This document shows, one piece after another, positions 9,401 through 22,502 of a stretch of 64,000 nt of DNA. The notes under the pieces were generated by a model. The model was not told where the DNA came from. It saw nothing but the letters and a program-made list of their open reading frames with translations, and searched no databases. Position 1 is the stretch's first letter; each line of letters opens with the position of its first letter. A program made the position numbers and the translations under genes. This stretch comes from Tachypleus tridentatus. Its lineage: Eukaryota > Arthropoda > Merostomata > Xiphosura > Limulidae. The DNA lies in NCBI RefSeq assembly GCF_004210375.1, contig NW_027467782.1, positions 19,757,276 through 19,821,275 on the forward strand, written 5' to 3'.

Positions 9401-11300
9401 TGAGCCTGAGCCTGACCTGGCCTGAGCCTGAGCCTGGCCCTGGCCTGAGCCTGAGCCCTGGCCTGGCCTGAGCCTGGCCTGGCCTGGCCTGCCCTGAGCC
9501 TGACCCTGGCCTGAGCCTGAGCCTGACCAGCCCTGAGCTGGCCTGAGCCTGGCCTGACCTGGCCTGAGCCTGAGGCCCTGGCCTGACCTGGCCTGAGCCT
9601 GATGCCTGAGCCTGAGCCTGGCCTGGCCTGAGCCTGAGCCCTGAGCCTGGCCTGAGCCCTGAGCCTGAGCCTGGCCTGAGCCCTGGCCTGAGCCTGCTCA
9701 GGCCCTGGCCTGGCCTGGCCTGGCCTGAGCCCTGGCCTGACCTGGCCTGGCCTGGCCTGGCTGAGCCTGGCCTGAGCCTGGCCTGCCTGTGGCCTGAGCC
9801 TGGCCTGGCCTGAGCCTGAGCCTGGCCTGAGCCTGGCCTGAGCCTGAGCCTGGCCTGAGCCTGGCCTGGCCCTGGCCTGACCTGACCTGGCCTGGCCTGG
9901 CCTGGCCTGACCTGAGCCCTGGCCTGTAGCCCTGACCTGGGTACGGGTACCGGGGCCACGGTGCCTGACGCCTGGCCTGGCCCTGGCCTGGGTTTTTGCC
10001 CTGACTCTGGCCTGGGCCGGTGCCTGAGGTGCTGAGCCTGGCCTGGCCTGAAGCTGACCTGGCCTCGCCCTGGCCTGAGCCTGGCCTGGCCTGACCTGGC
10101 CTGGCCTGGCCTGGCCTGGCCTGAGCCCTGGCCTGGGCCTGAGCCTGGCCTGAGGCCTGAGCCTGGCCTGGCCCTGGCCTGCCTGGCCTGGCCTGGCCTG
10201 GCCTGACCTGGCCTGAGCCTGAGCCTGGCCCTGAGGCCTGGCCCTGGCCTGGCCTGGCCTGAGCCTGGCCTGAGCCTGGCCCTGGCCTGGCCCTGGCCCT
10301 GGCCTGGCCTGACCCTGGGCCTGAGCCTGGCCCTGGCCTGAGCCTGGCCCTGAGGCCTGAGCCCTGGCCTGGCCTGACCTGAGCCTGAGCCTGGCCTGGC
10401 CTGGCCTGGCCTGAGCCCTGAGCCCTGAGCCTGGCCTGAGCCCTGAGCCTGGCCCTGGCCTGAGCCTGGGCCTGGCCTGGCCTGGGCCTCTGAGCCCTGA
10501 GCCCTGAGGCCTGGCCTGGCCTGGCCTGAGCCTGAGCCTGGCCTGGCCTGACCTGAGCCTGAGCCTGGCCCTGGCCTGAGACCTGAGCCCTGAGCCCTGG
10601 GCCTGAGCCCTGGGCCCTGGGCCTGACCTGGCCTGGCCCTGGAGGCTCAGGCCTGACCTGGCCTGGCCTGACCTGAGCCCTGGCCCTGGCCCTGACCTGG
10701 CCTAATGAGCCTGGCCTGAGCCCTGGCCTGAGCCTGGCCCTGAGCCTGGCCCTGGCCTGGCCTGGCCCTGGCCTGGCCTGACCTGGCCTGGCCTGGCCTG
10801 GCCTGGCCTGTTTCTGGGGCCTCACTGAGCCTGGCCCTGAAGCCCCTGAAGCCTGGCCTGGCCTGGCCTGGGCCTGACTCAGGCCTGAGCCTGGGCCTGG
10901 GCCCTGACCTGGCCTGGCCTGAGGCTGCCAGCCTGGCCTGGCCTGGCCTGGCCTGGCCTGAGCCCCTGGCCCCTGGCCTGGCCTGAGCCTGACCTGACCT
11001 GGCCCTGAGCCTGGCCTGAGCCTGGCCTGGCCTGGGCCTGGAGCCTGACCTGGGCCCTGGCCTGGCCTGGCCTGGCCCTGGCCCCTGGCCTGAGCCTGGC
11101 CTGACCTGGCCTGTGGCCTGGCCTGGCCTGGCCTGGGCCTGGGCCTGGCCTGGCCTGGCCTGGCCTGGCCTGACTGGCCTGGCCTGGCCCTGGCCTGGCC
11201 TGACAGGCCCTGGCCCTGGCCTCAGCCCTGGCCTGGCCTATTTTCAGCCTGAGGCCTGGCTATAGACCTGGCCTGGCCTGGCCTGGCCTGGCCTGGCCTG
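6478..11300. repeat. CCTGG/CCTGAG array, telomere-like, left half
   Basis: About 4.8 kb made almost only of CCTGG (5-mer) and CCTGAG (6-mer), with CCTGA and CCCTGG variants. CCTGG differs from the arthropod telomere unit CCTAA by two A-to-G transitions and CCTGA by one. It abuts a second block derived from CCTAA by the opposite type of change. Long open frames rich in R, P, G, Q and A on the minus strand (for example 9063-9959 and 9698-10825) are by-products of a repeat free of stops. A few less regular patches occur, such as 9935-10035. I favour a nanopore-type miscall of the C-rich telomere strand; a true satellite is the alternative. Confidence 0.8.
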
Positions 11301-14300
11301 TTAATCCTAATTTAATTCTAATTTAATTTAATTTAATTTAATTTAATCTAATTTAATTCTAATTCTAATTTAATTTAATTTAATTTAATTCTAATTTAAT
11401 TTAAATCTAATTAATTTAATTCTAATTTAATTTAATTTAATTTAATTCTAATTTAATTTCTAATTTAATAATTTAATTTAATTTAATTCTAATTCTAATT
11501 TAATTAATTTAATCTAATTTAATTTAATTCAATTCTAATTTAATTCTAATCCTAATTCTAATTTAATTCTAATTTTCTAATTTAACTAATAATTTAATTC
11601 TAATTTAATTTAATTTAATTCTAATTCTAATTCTAATCTAATTCTAATTCTAATTCTAATTCTAATTCTAATTCTAAATCTTAATTCTAATTTAATTCTA
11701 ATTCTAATTTAATTCTAATTCTAATTTAATTCTAATTCTAATTTAATCTAATTCTAATCTAATCCTAATTTAATTCTAATTCTAATTCTAATCTAATAAT
11801 CCTTAAATTCTAATTAATTCTAATCTCTAATTTAATCTAATTTAATTTAATTCTAATTTAATTCTAATTTAATTCTAATTTAATTTAATCTAATCTAATT
11901 TAATCTAATTTAATTTAATCTCTAATTTAATCTAATTTAATTTAATTTAATTCTAATTTAATTCTAATTCTAATTTAATTTAATTCTAATCCTAATTCTA
12001 ATTTAATTCTAATTAATTTAATTCTAATTTAATTCTAATCTAATTTAATTTAATTTAATTTAATTTAATTAATTTAATTAATTAATTCTAATTCTAATTT
12101 AATCCTAATTCTAATTTAATCTAATAATTTAATTCTAATCTCTAATTCTAATTCTTCTAATTTAATTCTAATTCTAATTAATTTAATAATTTAATTCTAA
12201 TTCTAATTCTAATTCTAATTTAATCTAATTCTAATTTAATTTAATTAATTTAAATTCTAATTTAAAATTTAATTTAATTAACTCTAATTTAATTTAATCT
12301 AATTCTAATCTAATTCTAATTCTAATTAATTTAATCTTAATTTAATTAACTAATTTAATTAATAATTTAATTTAATCTAATAATTCTAATCCTTTAATTC
12401 TAATTTAAAATTTAATTTAATTCTAATTTAATTCTAATTTAATTCTAATTTAATTCTCTAATCTCTAATTTAATTTAAAATTCTAATTCTAATCTAATTC
12501 TAATTTAATTCTAATTCTAATTTAATTTAATTTAATCTCTAATTTAATTTAATTTAATTCTAATTTAATTCTAATTCTAATTTAATTTAATTTAATCTTA
12601 ATAATTTAATTTATTTAATTTAATTCTAATTTAATTTAATTCTAATTCTAATTTAATTCTAATTCTAATCTAATAATTTAATTTAATTTAATTCTAATTT
12701 AATTTAATCCTAATTCTAATCTAATTAATTAATTCTAATTTAATCTAATTTAATTAATTTAATAATTCTAATTAATTTAATTTCTAATTTAATTCTAATT
12801 AATCTAATTCTAATCTAATTAATTCTAATTCTAATCTTAATTCTAATTTAATTCTAATTTAATTTAATTCTAATCTAATTTAATTCTAATTTAATTTAAT
12901 TAAATTTAATTCTAATTCTAATTTAATTTAAATTTAATCTCTAATTTAATTCTAATAATCTAATTCTAATTCTAATTCTAATCTCTAATTCTAATCTCTA
13001 ATTTAATTTAATTAATAATTAATCTAATTTAATTTAATTCTAATTTAATTCTAATTTAATTCTAATCTAATTTAATTCTAATTTAATAATCTAATTTAAT
13101 CTAATAATTTAATTTAATTAATAATCTAATTCTAATTCTCTAATTCTAATTCTAATTCTAATCTAATCTAATCTAATCTAATTTAACTCTAATTTAATTC
13201 TAATTTAATTTAATTCTAATTCTAATTCTAATTCTAATTTAATTAATTTAATCTCTAATTTAATCTAATTTAAATTTAATCTAATTTAATTTAATTAATT
13301 AAATTCTAATCTAATTTAAATTAATTAATAATTTAATCTAATTTAATTTAATCTAATTTAATTTAATCTAATTTAATTCTAATCTAAATCTAATTTAATT
13401 TAATTTAATCTCTAATTCTAATTTAATTTAATCTAATTTAATTCTAATTTAATTTAATTAACTAATTCTAATTCTAATTTAATTCTAATCTAATTTAATC
13501 TAACTAATTAATCTCTAATCTAATTTAATCTCTAATTTAATTCTAATCTAATTAATCTTAATTCTAATTTAATCTAATCTCTAATTTAATTAATTCTAAT
13601 TTAAATAATCTTAATTTAATTTAATTCTAATTCTAATTTAATTTAATTCTAAATCTAATTCTAATCTCTAATTAATAATCTAATTTAATTCTAATTAATT
13701 AATTTCTAAATTCTAATTTAATTCTAATTCTAATTAATCTTAATTTAATTCTAATTTAATTCTAATTTAATTTAATTTAAATTTAATCTAATTCTAATTT
13801 AATTTAAAATTTAATTTAATCTCTAATTTAATCTCTAATTCTAACTTAATTTAATTTAATTTAATTCTAATTTAATCTCTAATTCTAATTTAATCTAATC
13901 TTAATTCTAATTCTAATTCTAATTCTTTAATTTAATCTCTAATTTAATTCTAATAAATCTAATAATCTTTAATTTAATTTAATTTAATTCTAATCTAATC
14001 TAACTTAATTTAATTTAATTAATTTAATTTAATTTAATTTAATTCTAATTTAATTCTAATTAAAATCTAATTTAATCCTAATCTAATTTAATTCTAATCT
14101 CTAATCTAATTCTAATTCTAATTAATTCTAATTTAATCTAATCTAAATTAATCTAATTTAATTTAACTCTAATTAACCTAAAATCTCTCTTAATTTAATT
14201 TAATTCTAATCTTTAATCCTAATTTAATCTAATTTAATAATCTAATTCTAATTTAATCTCTAATTTTAATTAATTTAATCTAATTTAATCTTAATCTAAT

Positions 14301-16148
14301 CTAATCTTAACTTAAATTTAAATCTAATTCTAACTTAACTTAATAATTCCTAATTTAATTCTAATCTAATCTAATCTAATCTAAAATCCTAATCTCTAAT
14401 TCTAATCTAATTTAATTCTAATTAATCTAATCTAACTAATTTAATCCTAATTTAATTAAATTTAAATCTCTAATCTAATCCTAATTTAATTCTAATTTAA
14501 TCTTAATCTCTAATTAATTTCTAATTCTAATTAATAATTAAATCCTAACTAATCCTAATTTAATCTCTAATTCTAATCAATTTAATCTAATAAATTAATT
14601 TAATAATTTAAATTCTAATTCTAATTTAATTTAATTTAATTTAATTAAATTTAAATCTAATAACTCTAATTTAATCCTAATCTAAATTTAAATCTAAACC
14701 TTAATTTAACTCTAATCTTAATTTAATTCTAATTTAAAATAATCCTAATTTAATTTAATCTAAATTAATAATTCTAATTTAATCCTAATTTAAAATCCTA
14801 ATCTAATTAACTAATTTTAATCTAACTAATCTCTAATTCTAATTTAATCTCTAATCCTAATTTAATCTAATCTAATTTAATTTAATCTAATTTAATCTCT
14901 AATTAATCCTAATTCCTAATTTAAATTTAATAATTCTAATCTAATTTAATTTAATCTAATTTAATTTTAATCCTAATTCTAATCTCTAAAATCTCTAATT
15001 TAAATTTAATCCTAACTCTAATCTAATAATCCTAATTCTAATTTAATCTCTAATTCTTAATTTAAATTTAATCTCTAATCTAATCTAAATTCTAATCTAA
15101 TTCTAATCTAATCTAATTAATTCTAATTCTAATTCTAAATTTAATTCTAATCTTAATTCTAAATCCTAATTTAATTTAACTTAAATCTCTAATTTAAATT
15201 TAATTTAATCCTAATCTAATCTAATCTTAACTCCTAAATCTAATCTTAATCTAATTCTAATCCTAATCTTCCTAATTTAATCTCTAATCTTAAATTCTAA
15301 TTAATTCTAAATCCTAATCTCTAATCCTAATTTAATTTAATTTAATTTAATCTAATCTAAATTCTAATCCTAACTCTAACTTAATCTCTAATCTAAATCC
15401 TAATTCTAATTTAATTTAATCTCTCTAATCTAACTAATTTAAATTTAATTTAATTTAATCTAATTTAAATTCTAATCTTAATTTAATTTAATTAATTTAA
15501 TTTAAAATTTAATTTAATCTAATTAATTCTAATTTAATCTAATCCTAATCTTAATTTAATTTAATTTAATCTAATTTAATTTAAAATTCTTAAATCTAAT
15601 TCTAATCTTAATTTAATTCTAATCTAATCTAATTTAATTTAATTTAACTCTAATCTTAACTTAATCCTAATTCTAATCTAATCCTAATCTAATCTTAAAT
15701 CTAATCTCTAATCTAATCTCTAACCTAATCTCTAATCTTAAATTCTAATTTAAACTTAACTTAATTCTATCTAAAATTTAATCTCTAATCTAACTCCTAA
15801 CTTAACTAAATTTAATCTAATCTTAACTTTTAACCTAATTTAATCTAATCCTAATCTAAATTTAATCCTAAATCTAATTCTAATCTTAATCTAATTCCTA
15901 ATCTCTAATTAACTAATTCTTAATCTAATCTAACTTAATTAATTCTAATCTAATCTAAAATCTAACTCTAATCTAACCTAATTCTAATTCTAATCTAATC
16001 TCTAATTTAAATCCTAATCTAACCTAATCTTAAATCTAACTAATCTAATTTTAATCCTAATTTAACCTTAAATCCTAATTTAACCTAATCTTAACTTAAA
16101 TCCTAATTTAACCTAAATTCTAACCTAATCCTCTAACTCCTAAATCCT
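11301..16148. repeat. TTTAA/TTCTAA array, telomere-like, right half
   Basis: About 4.8 kb of TTTAA, TCTAA and TTCTAA units with almost no G. TTTAA is CCTAA with two C-to-T changes; read on the other strand it is TTAAA in place of TTAGG. The mix changes along the block: almost pure TTTAA and TTCTAA near 11300, growing CTCTAA and CCTAA content after about 14000, and mainly CCTAA by 16080. This graded return to the canonical unit ties the whole block to the telomere. Confidence 0.8.
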
Positions 16149-16228
16149 AAAACCTAACCTAACCCTAACCTAATCTAAACCTAACCTAACCTAACTAACC
16201 TAATTCTAACCTAACCTAACCTTACCTA
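16149..16228. repeat. Canonical CCTAA telomere repeat at the subtelomere border
   Basis: Runs of 'cctaacctaacctaac' with a few CCCTAA and CTAA variants stand here, directly followed by ordinary AT-rich unique sequence at about 16229. The C-rich strand reads left to right, which is the orientation expected at the left end of a chromosome. TTAGG is the ancestral telomere unit of arthropods. Confidence 0.85.
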
Positions 16229-19200
16229 CTGAAATATAAGCAAACCTGGCTACATTGGAATCTGAATCCACTGAGTAATTTCCAGAATTGGAGACGTAAT
16301 AAAAATGTTTTTTATCTATTTAGCGTAATGTAAAACTTATATTTTATTTACCTTTATAATAATAAATAATACACATGAAAACCATAAATATAGTAGTTAA
16401 ATGGGTATCTTTATCAACTCTCAATTAAAACTATCTATTATTATAATGGTATTACTTCGCGAAATGATTGTTCGTTAATCAAAAATATAACAAAGAATAC
16501 AAAATAACATGCTAAAAGCACACATTGCCCTAGGACTATACAAATTTTCAGTCTTTCTTACTATTTAATAAACCCAATAAAAATTTAGCTAAACTTGCCC
16601 ATGTGTTTCCTGTTGGAATAACATTTACAGTGGAAGCAAAATAGACAAACTGCTATACAGAAAACAATATAACATAATATGCAGTGTGTTAGATTAAATA
16701 TTTGGATTTCTATTGGTTATAAGTAATATAGTTTTCAATATCAATAATAAATATTGAAAACTTGTGAAAGAGAAAATGTAATGTGTGGTGTGGCTAAAGG
16801 ACTTGATTTTCTAGTTTATCACTCTGTAATCAAATAAGATTGTAGGCCATAAAAATTATACTTTGTCTGAGTAATAACTGTATTATAATGAGCAACTTAT
16901 GTTAAATTTTGTACTTCTTGTAGATGTGGTAAATAAATAAGAAAAGGGGAAATACTAAAAGGTAAAACAACACAATTTGAAACAATGGAAAATTGAAGAC
17001 ATTTTAAATGTTGTCTTATAAAACTAGCAAATTAAAACTTTCCAAATTTGTATTACAAGCTAAGTTTTGTTACCAAGTTTATATTCCATGATAATAAAAG
17101 TAATTTAATTAAATTTTGAATATAAGTCAGTAAACTCTCATGACATGCCTCTATCAATATAATTAATGTAAATATGAAAGAACGAAAGCCCAAACACTGA
17201 CTCTCAGGAACTCCACAAATAACAAGGATGCAGTTTAAATAAGGCACTCAAGTGATCAATGTTTCTCTGAAAGTTTAAATAGTCTGAAACCAGGTACTAT
17301 ACATGTAAGCAATAAATATGTAAAAAGCCACTTATCACATAAGTATTTAATTTATATACTGAACTTTCAGAAAAACATGTCATTCATATACTGGTTGACT
17401 TGCCAACCCTTTATCTTTATTTATTATTACTTTCACTTTCATTTCTTTTGTATATTATCTAATATTTCCAGCTGTTATTTCATTCAGTTGATCAAAAATA
17501 ACAGTTCTTTTCCAATGTATGATACAAGTGATATAATATGGATGTTCACATAATGTAGGAATTACCTTTTTGTCCCCAACATTTTAGTTGGTCTTTTTTT
17601 TCATTCTAAATTTTAAGTTTCTTTCAGTTTGATCTATGTATATAACAAACTAAGCTAAAACTACGGCTTGTCAAAATTCCATCAGTTTTTATTTACTAGT
17701 ATTCTACAGCTTTCCTCACTACCAAAGTTGAATAAGTTGACTAAATTTCATTAAACAATGCTTATATGTCATCTTTTTTTTAACTATACATGTTCAGACA
17801 TTTTGTATTAGCCAAGAAAGATTACATACAGATATCTTGTTCCTAAAGCAAATAAAGGATCAGCATGATTGGTAGCAGGGATTCAAACCTGCAACCTGTA
17901 TATTACAAATTGAGTTCCCATGCCTGAACCACTAGTTAACATGTCAATTCTACTATTATGTGCCAAATACGCTGTTAGTATGTAAAATTATCCAAGGGAT
18001 TAGTAGGATAAAAGCTTGTAATATCTTTGCTATATTGTGAACACAAGAAGGCATAATGTTAGAAATTTAAAAGAAAAATGTCAAGATACCAGCAAAACTT
18101 GTTTTATAATTGTGATTGGTTTATGAAATGAGTTATTGTTATCACTAGTAGAGGGCAGCACTTTCTCAGATAAGGATATTTAACTACAGCCTCTAGGAAC
18201 AAATGGCACCTTGTTGGGATTTTATGTTTTAAAAAACTATTTTGATAAATTACTTTTAACCTATTTCATAGCTTTAAGCCACCCTAAATGTTACTTTAAA
18301 CTATATAACTATTCAATGTATTATATTTATTTCTAAATTCCATCTCTTTTCTCTGTATTAAGTCATCTGCATCTATTCTTCACAAATGTTAAACTGAAGA
18401 TAAAAAAGTGAAAAACAACATTCACTTATTAATAAGACAGGAATATGAAAATGTACTACAAATTAAAATATACATATGGAAAGAAATCTCATTTCCTATT
18501 CAGCCTTATTCAAAACTTAGATAATTTAAACTGAAGCAAATTACTTTCACCTGCTTTGCTTAATTATTAATAAAGACAACTTAAACTTCCAAGACTCAAT
18601 CAATAACTCAGAGTGTGGTATGTGACTAACATGGAAATTTTGGTCTATTTATATATATCACTATTCATTTTGGCTTATGTTGGTTTTTACTTACCTTAAT
18701 ATGGTAATAAATAAATGCTGGTTAAATTAAACTGCTGAATGGTACCCAAAATTTTTCAACAAATTGAATGACAAGTTACTTGAAATGTTTAAACTTTTTA
18801 AAGTTACATGAATCTAAGCAGATACTAAAAACTATAGAAATTAACTTACATTCCACTTACAAGAGTGTCCTAACATATGTTCAAAATCATGGAATCTTGT
18901 CAGATATTCACACAGATAGTGCCCAGCATGTTGAAGCTTGTTTATGTTTGTGCAGATGGTCATGGCACAACACCACTGATATAATGCAAAATTCTGCTTT
19001 ACCACATGTAAGAAAGGAGTGTATAATCCAACTTGAACTTTCAGACAGGCTGGAATCATGACTTATCTGGGTGATTACCTAAAAACACGGCATTAAAACA
19101 TTTAAACGTGAGGTACAGCTCAACACAAGTAATTGTTGATAAAAAACTTATTCTACATTTTCAAAGATTTTGCATCTCAAAAATTATATCCCAATAATAC

Positions 19201-19831
19201 CTTCATTTACTCTGAATATGTAAATGTAGATCAAAGTTATAAAATTGTAGGTTATGCTCTAATTAATATATATTAAATAGAAACTTATTTTTTCTATCTC
19301 ATTTTCTCAAAAAATATAATACTTTTTATCTGAACTAAAAAATGAAAACAAAACTACAACTACTTTTTTACCTTTAATCCACACATGAATTTTAATAGTT
19401 ACACAAAAAAACACAGCACAGAATTTGTTCACTAGCACATACTGTTACTCAGTTTTTTAAGTTTGGTGTTAAATCTTTCTTATGCAATACTTAAATAACA
19501 ATTACATACAAACAGAGACTTTGAAGAAGTTTAGTTTTTATTTTGTTGTTATTTAATATAACAACACCATAAACCTCACAACAACATAATTTGAAAAAAA
19601 AACAGACAGCTGTCAGTTAGGTTTGCACTTAGCTGAGCCAATTTTCTATTACAGTGAGCTTTAGAAAGCTCTATACAAGTCATACTTAATCACCAAACTA
19701 ATATCATATCTCTGTTACTATACACAAATGTTGAAAATTTTGTTTACAAAGAAGTTTTGCAAACAAGTTTCGATACATGAATTCAAATGTTATAAGTTTA
19801 AGACTGTGTCTTGAAATGTCAACTCTATATA
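16229..19831. other. Subtelomeric AT-rich DNA without a supported gene
   Basis: No gene can be supported in these 3.6 kb. Around 17868-17940 the minus strand has a degenerate tRNA-like piece with a T-arm (gcaggtttgaatccctgc), probably a SINE head. At about 18854-19046 the minus strand has an open stretch flanked by a possible acceptor (attccag) and donor (aat|gtaagt). It could be an exon, but I do not recognise the protein and it is too weak to call. Confidence 0.5.
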
Positions 19832-20533
19832 CAATGGAACGCCATTAAGCCGCGGACCAGTAAACCGCGAAATCGCTTAAGCCGCTGTAGCAAGTCTTGT
19901 CCCAAAATTTTGATGTATTAAATCTAGCTTTTAAAGTTTCTCACACTCTCCTTGTCTTTATAACTTCAAGGGATATTTAAAAGGATTAGCTTTAATTTGG
20001 GAAGTAAATAAAATATATTACAATAGAAATCGACCGTTAATCTACCTTATCCCTCTCTGTCAGCTTTATGGAGGCCGCCATTGTTTCCGAATCACACCTC
20101 TCCATACATTAAAGTTAATCCGCGGTAAATCCGTGAAAAAAGTGATCAATAATTAAAGTATTATTTTTAATTCGATAATCCGATACTTTTTATGGAATTG
20201 TATAAATATTGGCCACAAATCCAATAGAAATCACTTCAGTTTCTGAATTAATAGTGACCATATCATATTGACATGGCGGCCCGCATGTAACACGGGAAGA
20301 CGAAATTTTACAGGGAAAAGCGAACCATCGCAATGCATTGGTCGTTTGTATTAAAACGGCACTTGTCAATTGTATCTGAATAGTCTATACATTAATATTA
20401 TAATGATCACGCAATGGCCCGGATGAGGCTCTTCGGCGGAGCTGTTGGCGACTTCGGCTTTTCAGTCACACAGGTTTGAGCCGCGGTTAAGCAGGTTGAC
20501 CCCCAAATACCGCGGCTTAACGGCGCTCCACTG
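19832..20533. mobile_element. Tigger/pogo-like MITE, about 700 bp
   Basis: The ends are inverted repeats of about 26 bp: left 'caatggaacgccattaagcc' continuing 'gcgg', and right, read in reverse, 'cagtggagcgccgttaagcc' continuing 'gcgg'. The interior has no transposase frame and is richer in CpG than its surroundings. The CAGTGG start and long GC-rich inverted termini fit the Tigger/pogo branch of Tc1/mariner elements. The left flank ends in TA, as expected for a TA target; the right flank is CA, so the site may have mutated. A C-terminal Tigger transposase fragment lies at 34043-34705, but no direct link is shown. Confidence 0.7.
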
Positions 20534-21540
20534 CATTTCATCAAATTTTCACACACTTTACTTGTAGGATAACATTATTTTTGAATATGGATGTCTGTCC
20601 ACTGCATACAAATAAGAAAATAAAAAGAAACAGGCAAAAAACAATTACATGTTGTTATTATAATACAATATATGTATATATATGCAAGGTTTTTTAAGTG
20701 AATTTTCTGGATGCATATTCATTTCTAGTTATGTTGTTGGAATTTAATCAAAAATCTTTTAGGACAAACACTTTTAAAATTCAATTTTCATCTAAATTTG
20801 TAGCGTAAAAATCATTTTGGAAAAGCCAAGTTTAATAATATTATATGCGTTATTTTATGCTTAAGACATTTTTATTTTAAAGAAACAATACATGTGAATT
20901 AACTGCACCTCAACATTTGTTATTTCTATTTGAGTTTCAATTATGTCTGTTGTATAATTTTAAAATTTTGTTCAGAAACTAAATGTTTTGTTGAGTTCTA
21001 AGTATTTATGTGTTTGTAATTAAGCACAGATATACACAATAGGCTATCTTTGCTTTACCCACCATGCCTATCAGAACACAGAACCAATTTTCTAGCATTA
21101 AAAGTCCACAGACTGTGCTGCTGGTAATGGTGCAAGAATTCTAAGAAATCTGTTAAGAAGTGGAAAACATAGATAACTAATTCAAACTTTCCAAATAGGG
21201 TGTTATAAAATCATTCTGCTCTTAACAAGTGCATAAAAGGGATAACTGCTTGAAAATGTGATAAGTATTCATAATACCAATACTGCTATAAGAATATTAT
21301 TACAAGTTACACCTTTTACAGCAAGAAGGAATATTTTAAAAACAAGTACAATGTTTCTGTCACTCATGCAATCATTCTCAAGAACAAAAGTTTAATGATA
21401 GCAGCAAATGTTTTAATGTTCAGCAAATAGCAGACAGTATTTCCAATCAGGAGTGTCTACCTTAAATTAAGGTCATGGTGGGATGGACTGACCAGTGAAT
21501 ACAGCAATGTTATCCAAGGATAAATATGAAAAATTATTTT
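20534..21540. other. AT-rich DNA, nothing recognised
   Basis: About 1 kb of AT-rich sequence between the MITE and a dead non-LTR retrotransposon. I see no coding frame, RNA gene or repeat in it. Confidence 0.5.
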
Positions 21541-22340
21541 GATTTTATAACAGTCTATAGCTGCCGTTCAATATACCTCATGCTCGATGACTTATGTGAG
21601 AAATGAAAGTCATCGACATAGAGCCCATTTCTAATAGTGAGAAAGAGTTGTTCAGTGATGGCATTAATTTTATTCTGAAAAGTGTGAAACTCAGAGCACA
21701 GCCCTGACGAACTCATTGTTGAACCCACACAAACTTGGAATCGCCTGTCCATTAAAAAATTGTTTAATAAAATGGAAAATGGCCACATAACCCATATATA
21801 TGGAGGTCTTGCAAAAGGCCATACTTCCATATTGTATCATAAGCCTTCTCAATGTCAAAGAATATTGGTACAAGATGTTGTCATTTGAGAAAGGCTTCTG
21901 ATTGACATTTCAAGTCGAATCAAGCAGAACACGGTGGAGTGCTGTCGCCGGAATCCACACTGGGTTGGTGAAAGGAGGTTGTTTGAATCGAGGAACCAAA
22001 CAAGACAAGCATTAACCATCCTCTCTGAGGTCTTACAGAGACGGCTCATCAAAGCAATTGGATGGTAGTTTGAAAGAATCGTGGATCCTTCCCAAGCTTA
22101 GAGAAAGGTAGGACAATAGCCTGAACTAGGCATCAGGAAAACATTTTCCTGCCAGATCCAGTTAAAAATAATCATAAGAACAGCAAGAACAACCAGTAGA
22201 TAGATGGTGCAGCATGTCATAGTGTATATCATCAGGTCCAACCAATGTACTGTCAGACTAATGAAGGGCCAGTTTCAGTTCCACCAGTGTAAAGGGACGA
22301 TTATAGTTATGGAGACAATCACCTTGAAAGGAAAGAGGTG
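21541..22340 (-). pseudogene. Reverse transcriptase of a non-LTR retrotransposon (Jockey-like), decayed
   Basis: Read on the minus strand, pieces in shifting frames give RPFTLVELKLAL, NYHPIALMSRLCKTSERMVN, LSPTQCGFRRQHSTV, a YGLLQDLHIYGLCG-like stretch, DRRFQVCVGSTMSSSG and GLYVDDFHFSHKSSS. They follow the usual order of non-LTR reverse transcriptases: the YRPI-L block, the LSPxQCGFR block, the fingers/palm segment, the DRxFxVxVG block, and the catalytic xxDD box, here YVDD. Several frameshifts and stops make it non-functional. It continues directly from the endonuclease fragment at 22503-22911, so both come from one inserted element. Confidence 0.8.
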
Positions 22341-22502
22341 ATTGCTCTGCCCAAGTCTTGATGGTAGAGGAACAAACAGAAGTGCTAAATACCCAGCAAA
22401 AGCTTTAACCTAGAGTATCAGTTACTTCTTGGCCATCAGACAACAAGATCGAGAGGAGGACAGAATTATATTGACTTTTCAAATGGTCAGTATCTCTCAA
22501 GA

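Noticed and set aside
9063-10825. Open frames of 298 and 375 codons rich in R, P, G, Q and A on the minus strand
   Set aside because: They are translations of the CCTGG/CCTGAG array, which contains almost no stop codons in some frames. There is no promoter, domain or non-repeat sequence.
18841-19061. Open frames on both strands with possible splice sites
   Set aside because: Splice-site fit is modest and the protein is not recognised; evidence is too weak for a gene call.
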